DNA of 64,000 bases from Marinifaba aquimaris (GTDB taxonomy: Bacteria; Pseudomonadota; Gammaproteobacteria; Enterobacterales; Alteromonadaceae). Location: assembly GCF_013328345.1 (NCBI RefSeq), contig NZ_JABULX010000007.1, positions 62,001 through 126,000 on the forward strand, in the 5' to 3' direction. The position numbers and the translations under genes are program-made. How positions within the stretch are numbered: the first letter of the stretch is position 1; the number at the start of each line of letters is the position of its first letter. Below the pieces are notes generated by a model. It was not told the DNA's origin, did not search any database, and saw only the letters and a program-made list of their open reading frames with translations. Shown one piece after another: positions 1 to 9,185 of this stretch.

Positions 1-90
1 TGGGCCTTCGTTTTCTAATACAGATTCAATTGAGTCGATCCAATCATGTGTTTCGATTGGGTCTACATCATTTTTAAGGATGTCTGACAT
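1..90 (-). CDS. aceE: Pyruvate dehydrogenase E1 component, N-terminal fragment
   Basis: Only the first 30 codons are in the window. The reverse strand from 90 reads MSDILKNDVDPIETHDWIDS and continues to the edge. This closely matches the conserved start of AceE (the NDVDPIETxDW signature), the thiamine-diphosphate E1 subunit that decarboxylates pyruvate in the pyruvate dehydrogenase complex. An AAGGA ribosome site lies about 7 bases before the ATG. It follows pdhR on the same strand after an 85-base gap, the same arrangement as in E. coli, so it is probably in the PdhR-controlled operon. The rest of the gene is outside the window. Confidence 0.9.
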   Translation of the reverse strand, partial: MSDILKNDVDPIETHDWIDSIESVLENEGP

Positions 91-175
91 CAGTTTTTCC
101 TTATTGCTATTAAATTTTTTACCTAACTCTTGCTTCCATTGAATCAAGAGAAAAGCGTGAAATTAAACTTCTGTT

Positions 176-940
176 CTATTGTTTCGTACTTTGTTGCAAG
201 CGGCGTAAAGCGCGTTGGTTTCGGTCTAACTCCGATCCCATTTGCAGCAATGTTTCTTCAATAAAAGCTAAATGATGGTGCGAAGCATTGCGGGCCTGTA
301 TAGGATTGCCCGAAATAATCGCATTCATCAGAGATTCTCTATCATCATTTACTTGTCTTGCCGTATCCGGCTTAGACTTAAGCATCTGAAAATTAGTTTC
401 AATATTCTGCTTAAGCAGAGGGGCCATAGCATTAACTAAATGCGAGATCACTAGGTTGTGAGAAGCTTCTGCAATGGCCTTAAAAAATTCAAATATGGCA
501 TCAATTTGATCGCCAACCATATTATCGTTGCATGAAATAATAGACTCAAAACTGAGTTTTATCCTTTCAAAATCAGCTGGGGTACCTCGAAGCGCAGCAT
601 AATATGCAGCAATCCCTTCTAATGCGTGACGAAACTCGAGTAGATCGAGCTGTGATTCAGGCTTAGATAAGATGAGTTCAAATAATGGATCGCTAATAGC
701 ACTTTGCAGGTTTTCACTGACAAAAGTGCCCCCGCCTTGACGACGAGTGACTAAACCTTTGGCTTCGAGTTTTTGAATGGCTTCACGCAGAGAAGGGCGA
801 GAGACAGCAAACTGAGCAGCGAGTTCACGCTCAGGAGGTAGTTTTTGACCGGGCGTCAAACTACCTTCCAAGATCATGGCTTCAAGTTGCTTTAAAATAA
901 CATCGGCTAATTTTGGCTGGCGTACTTTATTAAACGTCAT
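176..940 (-). CDS. pdhR: Pyruvate dehydrogenase complex repressor, GntR/FCD family
   Basis: 254 aa, the usual length for PdhR. Residues about 10-75 form a GntR winged helix (GQKLPPERELAAQF, then SRPSLREAI and a GGGTFV wing end). About 95-225 is an FCD effector domain rich in His and acidic residues. In E. coli this protein represses pdhR-aceEF-lpd and is released by pyruvate. Its place directly upstream of aceE, and an exact PdhR box 160 bases before its start, support that role here and suggest autoregulation. A few GntR/FCD relatives (LldR, FadR) look similar, but the neighbour decides the call. Confidence 0.93.
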   Translation of the reverse strand: MTFNKVRQPKLADVILKQLEAMILEGSLTPGQKLPPERELAAQFAVSRPSLREAIQKLEAKGLVTRRQGGGTFVSENLQSAISDPLFELILSKPESQLDLLEFRHALEGIAAYYAALRGTPADFERIKLSFESIISCNDNMVGDQIDAIFEFFKAIAEASHNLVISHLVNAMAPLLKQNIETNFQMLKSKPDTARQVNDDRESLMNAIISGNPIQARNASHHHLAFIEETLLQMGSELDRNQRALRRLQQSTKQ

Positions 941-1102
941 GCGTTAGCTGAATTTCTCTCTTTATATTTGAGCCAACTACTCAGGTTTGAAAAAGGTTTG
1001 GCTAAGCTTAGTACAAACTCGGCAAACATCGTAAAACTTCAACCATTGCGAGATACACCACAACAGAAATGCTTGCCAAACCACCACAATCAAACTCGGT
1101 AA

Positions 1103-1117
1103 ATTGGTCTTACCAAT
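1103..1117 (-). promoter_or_regulatory. PdhR operator
   Basis: ATTGGTCTTACCAAT; the reverse complement is ATTGGTAAGACCAAT. This is the E. coli PdhR consensus (ATTGGT-N3-ACCAAT) with both six-base arms intact. It lies in the 374-base gap between ampE and pdhR. Two further AATTGGT half-sites occur at 1143-1149 and 1183-1189, spaced 41 and 40 bases, about four helical turns each. A TTGACC element on the minus strand (1187-1192) overlaps the last half-site and could be a -35 box. The rest of the 941-1314 gap holds only the ampE terminator. Confidence 0.85.
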
Positions 1118-1273
1118 CTAAATTTGCGCAATACTTTAGCAGAATTGGTGGTCTATGCCAATGCTTATTAGAAAATGTAACAAATTGGTCAACTAGCTTT
1201 ACGTAAAGTAAAAAAGGTGAAAAGAGTCGATAAATGAATTGTTTAGAGGCTTGGTGAACGGTTAGATAAATAC

Positions 1274-1297
1274 AAAAAAGGCCTGAAAAACAGGCCT
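1274..1297 (-). terminator. Rho-independent terminator of ampE
   Basis: Seven-base stem AGGCCTG/CAGGCCT (1279-1285 and 1291-1297) with a five-base loop. It is followed on the minus strand by a run of U (1274-1279), 18 bases after the ampE stop. It separates ampDE from pdhR-aceE. Confidence 0.85.
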
Positions 1298-1314
1298 ATT
1301 TGATAACAGATTGG

Positions 1315-2178
1315 CTATTGTAAAATGCCAGCTATGGTCAGTGTAGCAATCACGGCAATACAAAAAACGACAGCCCTTTTCGCTAGTTTCAACATGACTT
1401 TTGGTTCAGTCAAACAATCACCATCTGGGCAAGTAAAATCTTCTGCAGCAACGGCTACTTTCCTCACATACTCCCTAGTATCGATTTGAGTATCAAATAA
1501 GTGTTCAAACCAATAACCAACAGCATTAGAAAAATTCCCAACAAACATATAAGCAAAAGTGGCTATTCTCGCTGGCACGAAGTTGAGCACCAGTAAAATA
1601 TGATCTAGGACAGGTTCTGCATGGACAAAAGGCGTCTCAGCCCCCTCTGCTTTTAATTTCTGTATTTCGCTGAGCATAGCCATGCTAAAGGCATACAAAA
1701 TAGCTCCCGCAGGCCCCAGTAATGCAAACCAAAAAATGACACTTATATAGTGGCGAAAATTAAGCCAAACAAGTGTTTGACCAAACGTTTCTTTGCACTG
1801 TTCTTGCTCATCAACTTGCATCCCAAGCTGCCTTGCGTACTCATAACACGCTTGTTTATCCCCTCTGTTGGCCGCTTCTAAATACTTTTTGTAAAGCATG
1901 CGTTGATTTGGGCAACCTAAACAAACGAATAAAATTAAACAACTGAATAAAATGCCAAACAGACTAAACCCAAGCAGGTGCTGAATGTAAAACAAAATAA
2001 GTACTGGCAGTAATAAACAAATCAATACTTGTTTTTTTAAGCTATTGATTGAATCAAACTTAATTTGATCGGCCAGTAAATTCCTATATATATTGTACCA
2101 AGAGGCATAATGTAATGACGATTTGGTTAACGCCATGCGTTCTAACAGTATTACCACTAATAAACTAATTAATGTCAT
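1315..2178 (-). CDS. ampE: AmpE family inner-membrane protein
   Basis: 287 aa, close to the 284 of E. coli AmpE. The N-terminus (TLISLLVVILLERMA) and the general layout match the family. Hydrophobic segments are visible at about residues 1-13, 48-88, 143-165 and 268-285, with cytoplasmic stretches between. AmpE is an integral membrane protein encoded after ampD. A role in sensing for beta-lactamase induction has been proposed, but its biochemical activity is not established. It follows ampD after a 37-base gap and ends at a clear terminator, so ampD-ampE is probably one transcript. Confidence 0.88.
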   Translation of the reverse strand: MTLISLLVVILLERMALTKSSLHYASWYNIYRNLLADQIKFDSINSLKKQVLICLLLPVLILFYIQHLLGFSLFGILFSCLILFVCLGCPNQRMLYKKYLEAANRGDKQACYEYARQLGMQVDEQEQCKETFGQTLVWLNFRHYISVIFWFALLGPAGAILYAFSMAMLSEIQKLKAEGAETPFVHAEPVLDHILLVLNFVPARIATFAYMFVGNFSNAVGYWFEHLFDTQIDTREYVRKVAVAAEDFTCPDGDCLTEPKVMLKLAKRAVVFCIAVIATLTIAGILQ

Positions 2179-2215
2179 CTTATATTCTTATCAAATTGGA
2201 AAGTAGGTTTTTGGG

Positions 2216-2764
2216 CTAAAGTTCGCTTTTATAGTAAGACCAATCAAAGCCCGTTCCAGGGTCCGTTTTTCGGCCAGGGGCAATATCACTATGCCCAACA
2301 ATTTTGTCTAAAGTAATCTTAGGATAGCTTTGCATAATCGCACGCGTCACTTCTATTAAACTTTGGTATTGGGCAGATTCAAACTCACTATCATCAGTGC
2401 CTTCTAATTCTATCCCGATTGAATAATCATTACAGCCATCTACACCTGCAAAACTTGACACACCAGCATGCCAAGCGCGTTCATTAAAAGGTACATACTG
2501 GATAATTTCGCCATCTCGTCGAATCAAAATGTGTGAAGACACCTTAACGTCTTTTAAGTCAGCAAAGCTCGGATCGGCCTGACAGTCTAAGCAGCCTAAA
2601 AATAAGTCATCAATATAAGGTAACCCGTATCGCCCTGCTGGTAAGGATATGCAATGGATCACCAGTAAATTGATCTCTGTATTTGTGGGTCGAGTATTAA
2701 AATGTGGGGAAGCTTGGTAATGCACATCTGACAAGATATGATTAGCAATAGACAAGTTCTTCAT
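2216..2764 (-). CDS. ampD: 1,6-anhydro-N-acetylmuramyl-L-alanine amidase
   Basis: 182 aa cytoplasmic zinc amidase (Amidase_2/PGRP fold) that removes the peptide from anhydro-muropeptides during cell-wall recycling. The zinc ligands are visible: His in LLVIHCISLP (about residue 37), His in VGHSDIAPGRK and Asp in KTDPG. The family signatures WHAG and SIGIELEG are also present. It is divergent from the retropepsin-like gene, with only 23 bases between start codons, and precedes ampE. Anhydromuropeptide recycling fits the neighbouring murein genes. Loss of AmpD raises AmpC in species that have ampC-ampR, but no ampC is seen here. Confidence 0.93.
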   Translation of the reverse strand: MKNLSIANHILSDVHYQASPHFNTRPTNTEINLLVIHCISLPAGRYGLPYIDDLFLGCLDCQADPSFADLKDVKVSSHILIRRDGEIIQYVPFNERAWHAGVSSFAGVDGCNDYSIGIELEGTDDSEFESAQYQSLIEVTRAIMQSYPKITLDKIVGHSDIAPGRKTDPGTGFDWSYYKSEL

Positions 2765-2787
2765 TGTTTTATTAGGGTAGCTAAACT

Positions 2788-3318
2788 ATGTCTGATGATT
2801 ATCAACCAAAAACGCAAGATAGCACACAAAAGTTTGCAAAATGGATGCATTACGCCGCTTGGTTGAGTGCATTGCTACTGCTCTATGTGTTTTTTGATGA
2901 CAGCCTGCAAAAGCAAGTTAACCCTAACATGGATCCCAACGCTAGGTTTGAAAATGGTGTTGCTCAAGTTGAGTTAAAGCGCAATCGTGCAGGTCACTAT
3001 GTCACCACGGGTTTCATTAATGGCAAAGAAGTTACTTTTCTACTCGATACCGGAGCAACTAACGTATCTATACCTGAAAAGTTAGCTCAGAGATTGAACC
3101 TGGAATACGGTTACGAGCAAAGAGTTAATACCGCTAATGGTCAAATTACCGTATACAGTACCAACATCCCTACCCTAGAAATTGGTACCATTAAGTTGAG
3201 AAACATCTCAGGGAATATCAACCCTTATATGGATGGAGAGGGCATCTTATTGGGTATGAGTGCACTAAAACGGTTGGAGCTGGTGCAAAAAGGTGATTAT
3301 CTGACGCTGCGCTTATAA
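2788..3318 (+). CDS. Membrane-anchored retropepsin-like aspartic protease (TIGR02281 type)
   Basis: 176 aa. Residues about 20-40 form one hydrophobic helix (AAWLSALLLLYVFF), so the rest should lie in the periplasm as an N-in anchored domain. The active-site triad Asp-Thr-Gly is in FLLDTGATNVSIP (about 87-99), followed by a flap region and a hydrophobic ILLGMSAL segment typical of single-lobe clan AA proteases that work as dimers. The function of this bacterial family is not known. The start has an AGGG ribosome site. It probably shares a transcript with nadC, 60 bases downstream. Its start is only 23 bases from ampD, so promoter elements must extend into coding sequence. Confidence 0.8.
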   Translation: MSDDYQPKTQDSTQKFAKWMHYAAWLSALLLLYVFFDDSLQKQVNPNMDPNARFENGVAQVELKRNRAGHYVTTGFINGKEVTFLLDTGATNVSIPEKLAQRLNLEYGYEQRVNTANGQITVYSTNIPTLEIGTIKLRNISGNINPYMDGEGILLGMSALKRLELVQKGDYLTLRL

Positions 3319-3378
3319 ATAGCTATTCTGGCTGATATCCATTAATATTTGCTGCATCAAAATATTAAGACCTTTGTT

Positions 3379-4218
3379 ATGACGTTATCAGCCTCTATTC
3401 AATCTCAAGTAGCGCAAGCTTTATTCGAAGACTTAAACGGCAGCCAAGCCGATTTAGATATTACCGCGCAACTAATACCTGCCGCACAAACATCAAATGC
3501 AAAAGTCATAACGCGTGAAGATTCTATAATTTGTGGTGTAGATTGGGTTAATGAAACATTCAAACAACTGGATGAGGGCTTAGAAATTCAATGGCTAGTC
3601 AAGGATGGCGACGAAGTTAAAGCAAATAGCACTTTATTTACGCTATCTGGCAATGCCCGAGTGATATTAACTGGTGAACGCACCGCTCTAAACTTCTTAC
3701 AGACGCTGTCAGGAACGGCAACTGCTACGTCTATTTATGCCAAGCAAATCGCTCATACAGACACCAAATTACTCGACACAAGAAAAACCATTCCAGGACT
3801 GAGACTAGCACAAAAGTATGCAGTTAAATGTGGTGGCGGCGCCAATCACAGAATTGGCTTATACGATGCGTTTTTAATTAAAGAAAACCATATTGCCGCT
3901 GCAGGCGGTATTGATAAAGCAGTTGAGCAAGCCCACCAAATTGCGCCGGGAAAAAAGGTTGAAGTAGAAGTGGAAAATAACGATGAATTAAAACAAGCGC
4001 TTAACGCTGGCGCTGACATCGTGATGCTTGATAACTACCAACCTGAAGATATCGCTAAAGCGGTCGAAATAGCCAATGGCCAATTACAAATAGAAGTATC
4101 AGGCGATATCACCATAGAGACAATTGCCAACTACGCCCAACCTGGCGTCAACTTTATTTCAAGCGGCGCTTTAACTAAACACGTTAGAGCAGTCGATCTT
4201 AGTTTGCGACTCGAGTGA
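3379..4218 (+). CDS. nadC: Nicotinate-nucleotide pyrophosphorylase (carboxylating)
   Basis: Quinolinate phosphoribosyltransferase of de novo NAD synthesis: quinolinate + PRPP to nicotinate mononucleotide, CO2 and PPi. Recognisable blocks are [46 protein letters not shown], the KENH loop, and [10 protein letters not shown] followed by VMLDNY. The open frame extends to a TTG at 3349, but the ATG at 3379 gives the N-terminus expected from E. coli NadC alignment and has an AAGA element upstream, giving 279 aa. The placement next to ampD and ahead of pilA-B-C is conserved with E. coli (nadC-ppdD-hofB-hofC). Confidence 0.92.
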   Translation: MTLSASIQSQVAQALFEDLNGSQADLDITAQLIPAAQTSNAKVITREDSIICGVDWVNETFKQLDEGLEIQWLVKDGDEVKANSTLFTLSGNARVILTGERTALNFLQTLSGTATATSIYAKQIAHTDTKLLDTRKTIPGLRLAQKYAVKCGGGANHRIGLYDAFLIKENHIAAAGGIDKAVEQAHQIAPGKKVEVEVENNDELKQALNAGADIVMLDNYQPEDIAKAVEIANGQLQIEVSGDITIETIANYAQPGVNFISSGALTKHVRAVDLSLRLE

Positions 4219-4278
4219 TTCTAACAATAACGGTCATGCAGACTAAAAAAACACCACAATTTATTAACATTCTCTAAA

Positions 4279-4306
4279 AACGGCTTAATTTTAAAAGCCG
4301 TTCTTT
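4279..4306 (+). terminator. Probable terminator after nadC
   Basis: Stem AACGGCTT (4279-4286) / AAGCCGTT (4295-4302), then TCTTT. It lies 60 bases after the nadC stop. The U tract is short, so termination may be partial. It is the first of two hairpins in the 362-base nadC-pilA gap. Confidence 0.5.
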
Positions 4307-4430
4307 GGAAACAAATCGCTTTATTTTGAAGCCCCTTACAAACTGGACAGACCTCTTATGTGCACTGCAAGGCCTTGTAAATAAAGGCCTTAAGCCATTA
4401 AGATGTGAATTACATTCCGTTACAAACATT

Positions 4431-4461
4431 AACCTAAATTAAAGCTTGTTTAGGTTTTTTT
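4431..4461 (+). terminator. AT-rich hairpin with U tract upstream of pilA
   Basis: Stem AACCTAAA (4431-4438) / TTTAGGTT (4449-4456), running straight into seven T (4455-4461). The form is that of a weak intrinsic terminator. Downstream, CTGTCA (4487-4492) and TGACAG (4518-4523) form a further spaced inverted repeat before the GGAG ribosome site of pilA. I found no convincing sigma-54 or sigma-70 promoter for pilA in the remaining sequence. Confidence 0.45.
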
Positions 4462-4580
4462 ATTGATCTAATCTTAGCTTTAACGTCTGTCAACAATAAT
4501 AAAAGTCAGGCGGTTACTGACAGTTTGTAGTCGTTGGTAACGGGCTGTCGCCTAAATAACAACTTTGGAGAAACTAATTT

Positions 4581-5084
4581 ATGAAAAACCAAATGAAAAA
4601 ATCGCAAGGTTTTACATTAATCGAATTAATGATCGTAGTAGCGATTATCGGTATCTTAGCTGCAGTAGCGGTACCTGCGTATAATGATTACATTAACTCA
4701 GCTCGTCAAACAGAAGCAGTGCAAACAGCAGAGTCACTTAAAAAAGTGGTAGCGGCATGTGTTACAACTCAAACAGCGCTAGGTGCTCCTAACTTGAATG
4801 CTTGTGTTGCAAGCCAAAATGGTATTCCTGCAGCTATTGCTGCTACAGCAGGTTCAACTGTTTTTTGTGCTAACGTAGTAGCCGGCGGTATCATCCATGT
4901 CGAAGCACAAAGGGATGCTCCTGCGGCAGGTGCGGTGCAAAATGATATTGATTATGGTATTACATTAACACCTGTAGTAGCAAATAGCCGTGTTACCTGG
5001 TTAACTTCTGAAAATATCGATGGCACAGCAAACAACCAAGCTGGTGCAACGGCCTCTACAATAAACGGGAACTGTGCTAACTAG
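4581..5084 (+). CDS. pilA: Type IV major pilin PilA
   Basis: 167 aa prepilin. A short positively charged leader ([10 protein letters not shown]) is followed by the class III cleavage site G^[14 protein letters not shown]. PilD would cut after the Gly and methylate the Phe. Glu5 of the mature protein, needed for assembly, is present. The hydrophobic N-terminal helix (about residues 11-37) leads into a globular domain whose Cys residues (about 55, 64, 97 and the penultimate region) could form the usual pilin disulfides. A GGAG ribosome site precedes the ATG and a strong terminator follows, so pilA is probably expressed at higher level than pilB-C-D. Confidence 0.93.
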   Translation: MKNQMKKSQGFTLIELMIVVAIIGILAAVAVPAYNDYINSARQTEAVQTAESLKKVVAACVTTQTALGAPNLNACVASQNGIPAAIAATAGSTVFCANVVAGGIIHVEAQRDAPAAGAVQNDIDYGITLTPVVANSRVTWLTSENIDGTANNQAGATASTINGNCAN

Positions 5085-5101
5085 TTTTAATTTTCCCTTT
5101 T

Positions 5102-5127
5102 AAAAAGCGGCTTATGCCGCTTTTTTT
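5102..5127 (+). terminator. pilA terminator
   Basis: Ten-base stem AAAAAGCGGC/GCCGCTTTTT (5102-5111 and 5116-5125) with loop TTAT and a T run, 17 bases after the pilA stop. It isolates pilA from pilB. Confidence 0.9.
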
Positions 5128-5184
5128 GTATCTGTAGTAAACTCAGTGTAAAGTTAAAAAAGAATAAAAAAGAATTAGCTTTAT

Positions 5185-6879
5185 ATGAACACTAGCTTAA
5201 TTTCCAGTCTTACACAGATTGGCCTAATCAATAATGCAATTACAGAAGAGTTATCCGCGCTCGAAGAAGTCACTAATGATTTATCTTTTATTAAAGCACT
5301 ATGCAATAAAACAGATAACCTAAACGCTTTTTCAATCGCTGAGCAACTTAGCCGTTTTCATCACATTCCTTTTGTAGATATTGAAAGTATCGATTTTTCA
5401 AACTTCGATCGAGAAAAAGTCAATGAAAAACTCATTCTCAAACATCAATGCTTACCTATCCATCAAAAAGGCAGAGTTTTATATTTAGCAACTGCGAACC
5501 CGCAAAATTATGCCGCGTTAGAAGATTTCCAATTTAGCACAGGTCTTGCTGCTGAATTTATCTGTGTCAGCGCTGATCTTCTTCAGCAAACCATTGATAA
5601 ATTATTAGAAGAAGAAGAGCTGGGCCTCGATGACTTTAATGAGGAAGAGTTAACGGGTATTGAAGTTGCTGAAGATAAAACACAAGATGATGATGATGCG
5701 CCAGATAAAGATGATGCACCGATTGTTGTTTATATCAACAAAATTTTATTAGATGCCATTAAAAAAGGCGCGTCCGATTTACATTTTGAGCCTTATGAAA
5801 ACTCGTATCGCGTGCGTTTTCGAATCGATGGTGTTTTACATGAAGTTGCATCCCCACCAGTTAACCTATCAACTCGTTTAGCAGCACGTTTAAAAGTCAT
5901 GTCGCGTTTAGATATTGCAGAGAAACGTAAACCGCAAGATGGACGTATCAAGCTAAAGATATCGAAGAAAAAATCTATAGATTTTCGTGTTTCAACCTTG
6001 CCTACCATGTGGGGCGAGAAGGTAGTAATGCGTATCCTAGATTCATCAAGCGCAATGTTAGGGATAGATGTATTAGGTTATGAAGCAGAACAAAAAGAAA
6101 AATATTTAAATGCATTAAATCAACCACAAGGCATGATTTTAGTTACAGGGCCGACGGGTTCGGGTAAAACCGTATCGCTTTATACTGGCTTAAATATCTT
6201 AAATACTGCAGAGCGTAATATCTCAACAGCTGAAGACCCAGTTGAAATTAACTTAGAAGGCATCAACCAAGTACAAATTAACCCAAAAGCCGATTTAACC
6301 TTCGCAGCAGCATTACGGTCATTCTTACGTCAAGACCCTGACATTGTTATGGTTGGTGAGATTCGTGATTTAGAGACTGCCGAGATTGCGGTAAAAGCGG
6401 CACAAACTGGTCACTTAGTATTGTCAACACTTCATACTAACTCAGCACCAGAGACACTCACTCGTTTATTAAATATGGGTGTCCCGAGTTTTAATATTGC
6501 AAGTTCAGTATCACTTATTATTGCTCAACGTCTCGCTCGTAGGTTATGCAAACACTGCAAAGAACCAGAAACGGAATTACCAACAGAAAATGAGCTTTTA
6601 AAATTTGGTTTTACTCAAGAACAAATAAGCAATATGACGCTATACAAACCTGTTGGCTGTGAATTGTGTTCTGGTGGTTATAAAGGCCGGGTTGGTATTT
6701 ATGAAGTGGTACCTATCACATCAGAAATTGCTCATTTAATTATGCAAGAAGGCAATTCATTGCAAATTGCCGAGCAAGCACAAAAAGAAGGCTTTAATAA
6801 CCTAAGACAATCAGGTATCAAAAAAGTGCTAGATGGTGTGACAAGTTTAGAGGAAGTATCTAGGGTTACTAACTATTAA
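5185..6879 (+). CDS. pilB: Type IV pilus assembly ATPase PilB
   Basis: 564 aa, normal for PilB/HofB. Residues about 1-150 are the MshEN-type N-terminal domain (proposed c-di-GMP binding in this family). About 195-400 is the GspE/PilB hexameric ATPase core with Walker A GPTGSGKT near residue 322, Asp box and Walker [13 protein letters not shown] near 385, and a conserved His box STLHTN. The zinc site is seen as CKHC near 456 and CELC near 491. It powers pilus extension on the cytoplasmic face with PilC. The acidic, Asp-rich linker at about 155-178 (several DDD runs) is a local peculiarity. Confidence 0.95.
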   Translation: MNTSLISSLTQIGLINNAITEELSALEEVTNDLSFIKALCNKTDNLNAFSIAEQLSRFHHIPFVDIESIDFSNFDREKVNEKLILKHQCLPIHQKGRVLYLATANPQNYAALEDFQFSTGLAAEFICVSADLLQQTIDKLLEEEELGLDDFNEEELTGIEVAEDKTQDDDDAPDKDDAPIVVYINKILLDAIKKGASDLHFEPYENSYRVRFRIDGVLHEVASPPVNLSTRLAARLKVMSRLDIAEKRKPQDGRIKLKISKKKSIDFRVSTLPTMWGEKVVMRILDSSSAMLGIDVLGYEAEQKEKYLNALNQPQGMILVTGPTGSGKTVSLYTGLNILNTAERNISTAEDPVEINLEGINQVQINPKADLTFAAALRSFLRQDPDIVMVGEIRDLETAEIAVKAAQTGHLVLSTLHTNSAPETLTRLLNMGVPSFNIASSVSLIIAQRLARRLCKHCKEPETELPTENELLKFGFTQEQISNMTLYKPVGCELCSGGYKGRVGIYEVVPITSEIAHLIMQEGNSLQIAEQAQKEGFNNLRQSGIKKVLDGVTSLEEVSRVTNY

Positions 6880-7036
6880 ATCAATAGACTGAATATAGTT
6901 ATATCAATTGCTAGGCTGACAAAAAATTATGCAGGCGTTATAGTAATCGAATATCAGGCTCTTAGAGCTGAAAATTTAAAATCCAATAGCAAAATTAACC
7001 TGTCGATATCAGGTCGTTATTGTTAGGTTGAATCAC

Positions 7037-8266
7037 ATGGCACCAAAAAATACAAAAAATAAAGTCAAAGAACCCAGTGAATTTCAGTGGAAAGGTGTTA
7101 ATCGCCGCGGTGAAAAAGTTAATGGTACTCTCGTTGCGGAAACATTAGCCCAAGCTAAATTACAACTCCGACAACAAGGTGTAACCCCAACACAAGTTAA
7201 AGCAAAAGCTAAATCGAGGAAAAAAGGCAAGGTTACCTCAACTGATATTACCGTAATGACTCGCCAACTCGCGACCATGCTTGCTGCAGGTGTACCATTA
7301 GTGCAATCGGTAGAACTCATCTCTCAAGGTTCAGACAACCCAGCATTAAAGAAATTACTGGCAGATATTGGTACCGATATAGCTGCAGGTAATCCATTAA
7401 ATCAAGCATTAAGGAAGTACCCTCTTCACTTTGATGATTTATATTGTGATTTGGTCATGGCAGGTGAGCAATCTGGTGCTTTAGAAGGCATTTATGACAG
7501 AATTGCAGTTTATAAAGAAAAATCAGAAGCGTTAAAATCTAAAATTAAAAAAGCAATGTTCTACCCTGCTGCAGTAGTCGCTATAGCAACGATTGTCACG
7601 ATTATTCTTCTGTTATTTGTAGTGCCACAATTCCAAGAAATTTTTGCCAGTTTTGGAGCAGAATTACCTGCTTTTACTCAAATGGTCATTGGAATTTCAG
7701 AAGTTCTACAAGACCACGGGCTAAAAATAGCCGCTATTTTGGCCATTGCAGTGGCTGCATTTTTATATACCTACAAACGAAACCGCAAACTCAGGGACAA
7801 CCTAGACGGAGTGCTATTAAAACTTCCCGTAGTTGGCATGATAGTCAATAAAGGATCACTTGCTCGTTATGCAAGAACATTAGCAACAACCTTTTCTGCT
7901 GGTGTACCATTAATCGAAGCACTGGATTCTGCAGCGGGTGCATCTGGGAATGCTGTATACCGTAAGGCAATTTTAAATATCAAACACGAAGTATCAGCTG
8001 GTATGCAAATGAACATTGCTATGCGTAACACTAACCTATTCCCCGCTATGGTTGTACAAATGGTGCAAATTGGTGAAGAGTCGGGTGCAATTGACGATAT
8101 GCTAAATAAGGTTGCCGCTATTTATGAACAAGAAGTTGATGATGCGGTAGATGGCTTATCATCATTAATCGAGCCATTAATTATGGCTGTGTTAGGTGTT
8201 GTAATTGGTGGCCTTATCATCGCCATGTATCTACCTATCTTTGAGATGGGTAAAATTGTTGGTTAA
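7037..8266 (+). CDS. pilC: Type IV pilus inner-membrane platform protein PilC
   Basis: 409 aa with two T2SF (GspF) repeats: TVMTRQLATMLAAGVPLVQ near residue 75 and ARYARTLATTFSAGVPLIEAL near 280. Three transmembrane segments are visible, about 172-196, 232-250 and 376-400. PilC links the PilB motor to the pilin polymer. The frame can be opened at a TTG (7028), but TTAGG at 7024-7027 sits nine bases before the ATG at 7037, making that the better start. The 150-base gap from pilB has no terminator, so co-transcription with pilB and pilD is likely. Confidence 0.94.
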   Translation: MAPKNTKNKVKEPSEFQWKGVNRRGEKVNGTLVAETLAQAKLQLRQQGVTPTQVKAKAKSRKKGKVTSTDITVMTRQLATMLAAGVPLVQSVELISQGSDNPALKKLLADIGTDIAAGNPLNQALRKYPLHFDDLYCDLVMAGEQSGALEGIYDRIAVYKEKSEALKSKIKKAMFYPAAVVAIATIVTIILLLFVVPQFQEIFASFGAELPAFTQMVIGISEVLQDHGLKIAAILAIAVAAFLYTYKRNRKLRDNLDGVLLKLPVVGMIVNKGSLARYARTLATTFSAGVPLIEALDSAAGASGNAVYRKAILNIKHEVSAGMQMNIAMRNTNLFPAMVVQMVQIGEESGAIDDMLNKVAAIYEQEVDDAVDGLSSLIEPLIMAVLGVVIGGLIIAMYLPIFEMGKIVG

Positions 8267-8280
8267 GTTACTAAAATTAT

Positions 8281-9177
8281 ATGTTTGATAATATCTTCAC
8301 TCTTTTTCTCGAAAACCCTAGCCTTTGGCTAGGGTTTGTTTTTATTTTCAGCCTTTTAGTTGGTTCATTTTTAAATGTCGTTATTCATCGTTTACCTATC
8401 ATGCTCGAGCGAGAATGGTTTTGTGAATGCAGAGATTTACTTGCAGATGAACTGAATAACAAAGGCAAAGACAATCAAAAAAAACAACAAGAAACTTACA
8501 ACCTTGTTTTACCTAACTCTACCTGTCCTAAATGCAAATCATCTATCAAGCCATGGCAAAACATTCCCATCATCAGCTGGCTAGTTTTAAGAGGAAAGTG
8601 TGCTAATTGTGATAATCCAATTTCTGTACGGTATCCTCTAGTTGAGCTACTAACAGGCTTAGCAGGTGCTTTTGCCGCTTGGCATTTTGGCTTTGGGCTA
8701 GCAGCCATTGCCGCACTTATTTTTACCTTTATGCTGATTTCATTGACCTTTATTGATCTTGATAAAATGCTACTGCCAGATCAAATCACCCTACCGCTAT
8801 TATGGTTAGGTCTATTAATCAACATTAACTCAACCTTTGTTACGTTAGAAAGTGCCGTTATTGGTGCAGCATTGGGTTACCTGTCGCTCTGGTCTATTTT
8901 CTGGCTCTTTAAACTAATCACAGGTAAAGAAGGTATGGGCTATGGCGATTTCAAACTACTCGCAGCCCTTGGAGCTTGGATGGGCTACCAAGCTTTACTA
9001 CCCATAATATTAATTTCATCTTTTGTCGGCGCTATTTTGGGTATATTAATCATGAAATTTCAAAATGAAGGTGAAAGTAAACCCATTCCCTTTGGTCCCT
9101 ATTTAGCTATAGCTGGCTGGATTGCATTTTATTGGCGTGACGACCTTACTCAGTATTACTTAGCAAATTTCGTTTAA
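8281..9177 (+). CDS. pilD: Prepilin leader peptidase / N-methyltransferase PilD
   Basis: 298 aa integral membrane aspartic protease that cleaves PilA-type leaders and N-methylates the new terminus. The cytoplasmic tetracysteine zinc motif is complete (CPKC near residue 81 and CANC near 107). The two catalytic Asp sites are present: LDKMLLPDQ near 160 and GYGDFK near 222. The opening segment GSFLNVVIHRLP and about eight hydrophobic helices fit the family. It starts 14 bases after pilC and ends 8 bases before coaE, one operon by spacing. Confidence 0.95.
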   Translation: MFDNIFTLFLENPSLWLGFVFIFSLLVGSFLNVVIHRLPIMLEREWFCECRDLLADELNNKGKDNQKKQQETYNLVLPNSTCPKCKSSIKPWQNIPIISWLVLRGKCANCDNPISVRYPLVELLTGLAGAFAAWHFGFGLAAIAALIFTFMLISLTFIDLDKMLLPDQITLPLLWLGLLININSTFVTLESAVIGAALGYLSLWSIFWLFKLITGKEGMGYGDFKLLAALGAWMGYQALLPIILISSFVGAILGILIMKFQNEGESKPIPFGPYLAIAGWIAFYWRDDLTQYYLANFV

Positions 9178-9185
9178 ATTCAAAA

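Noticed and set aside
1143-1189. Additional complete PdhR boxes
   Set aside because: Only one arm (AATTGGT) is intact in each; kept as half-sites in the findings, not as full operators.
4487-4580. Possible sigma-54 (GG-N10-GC) promoter for pilA
   Set aside because: The best candidate (TTGGTAACGGGCTGTCGCC) has 12 rather than 10 bases between GG and GC.
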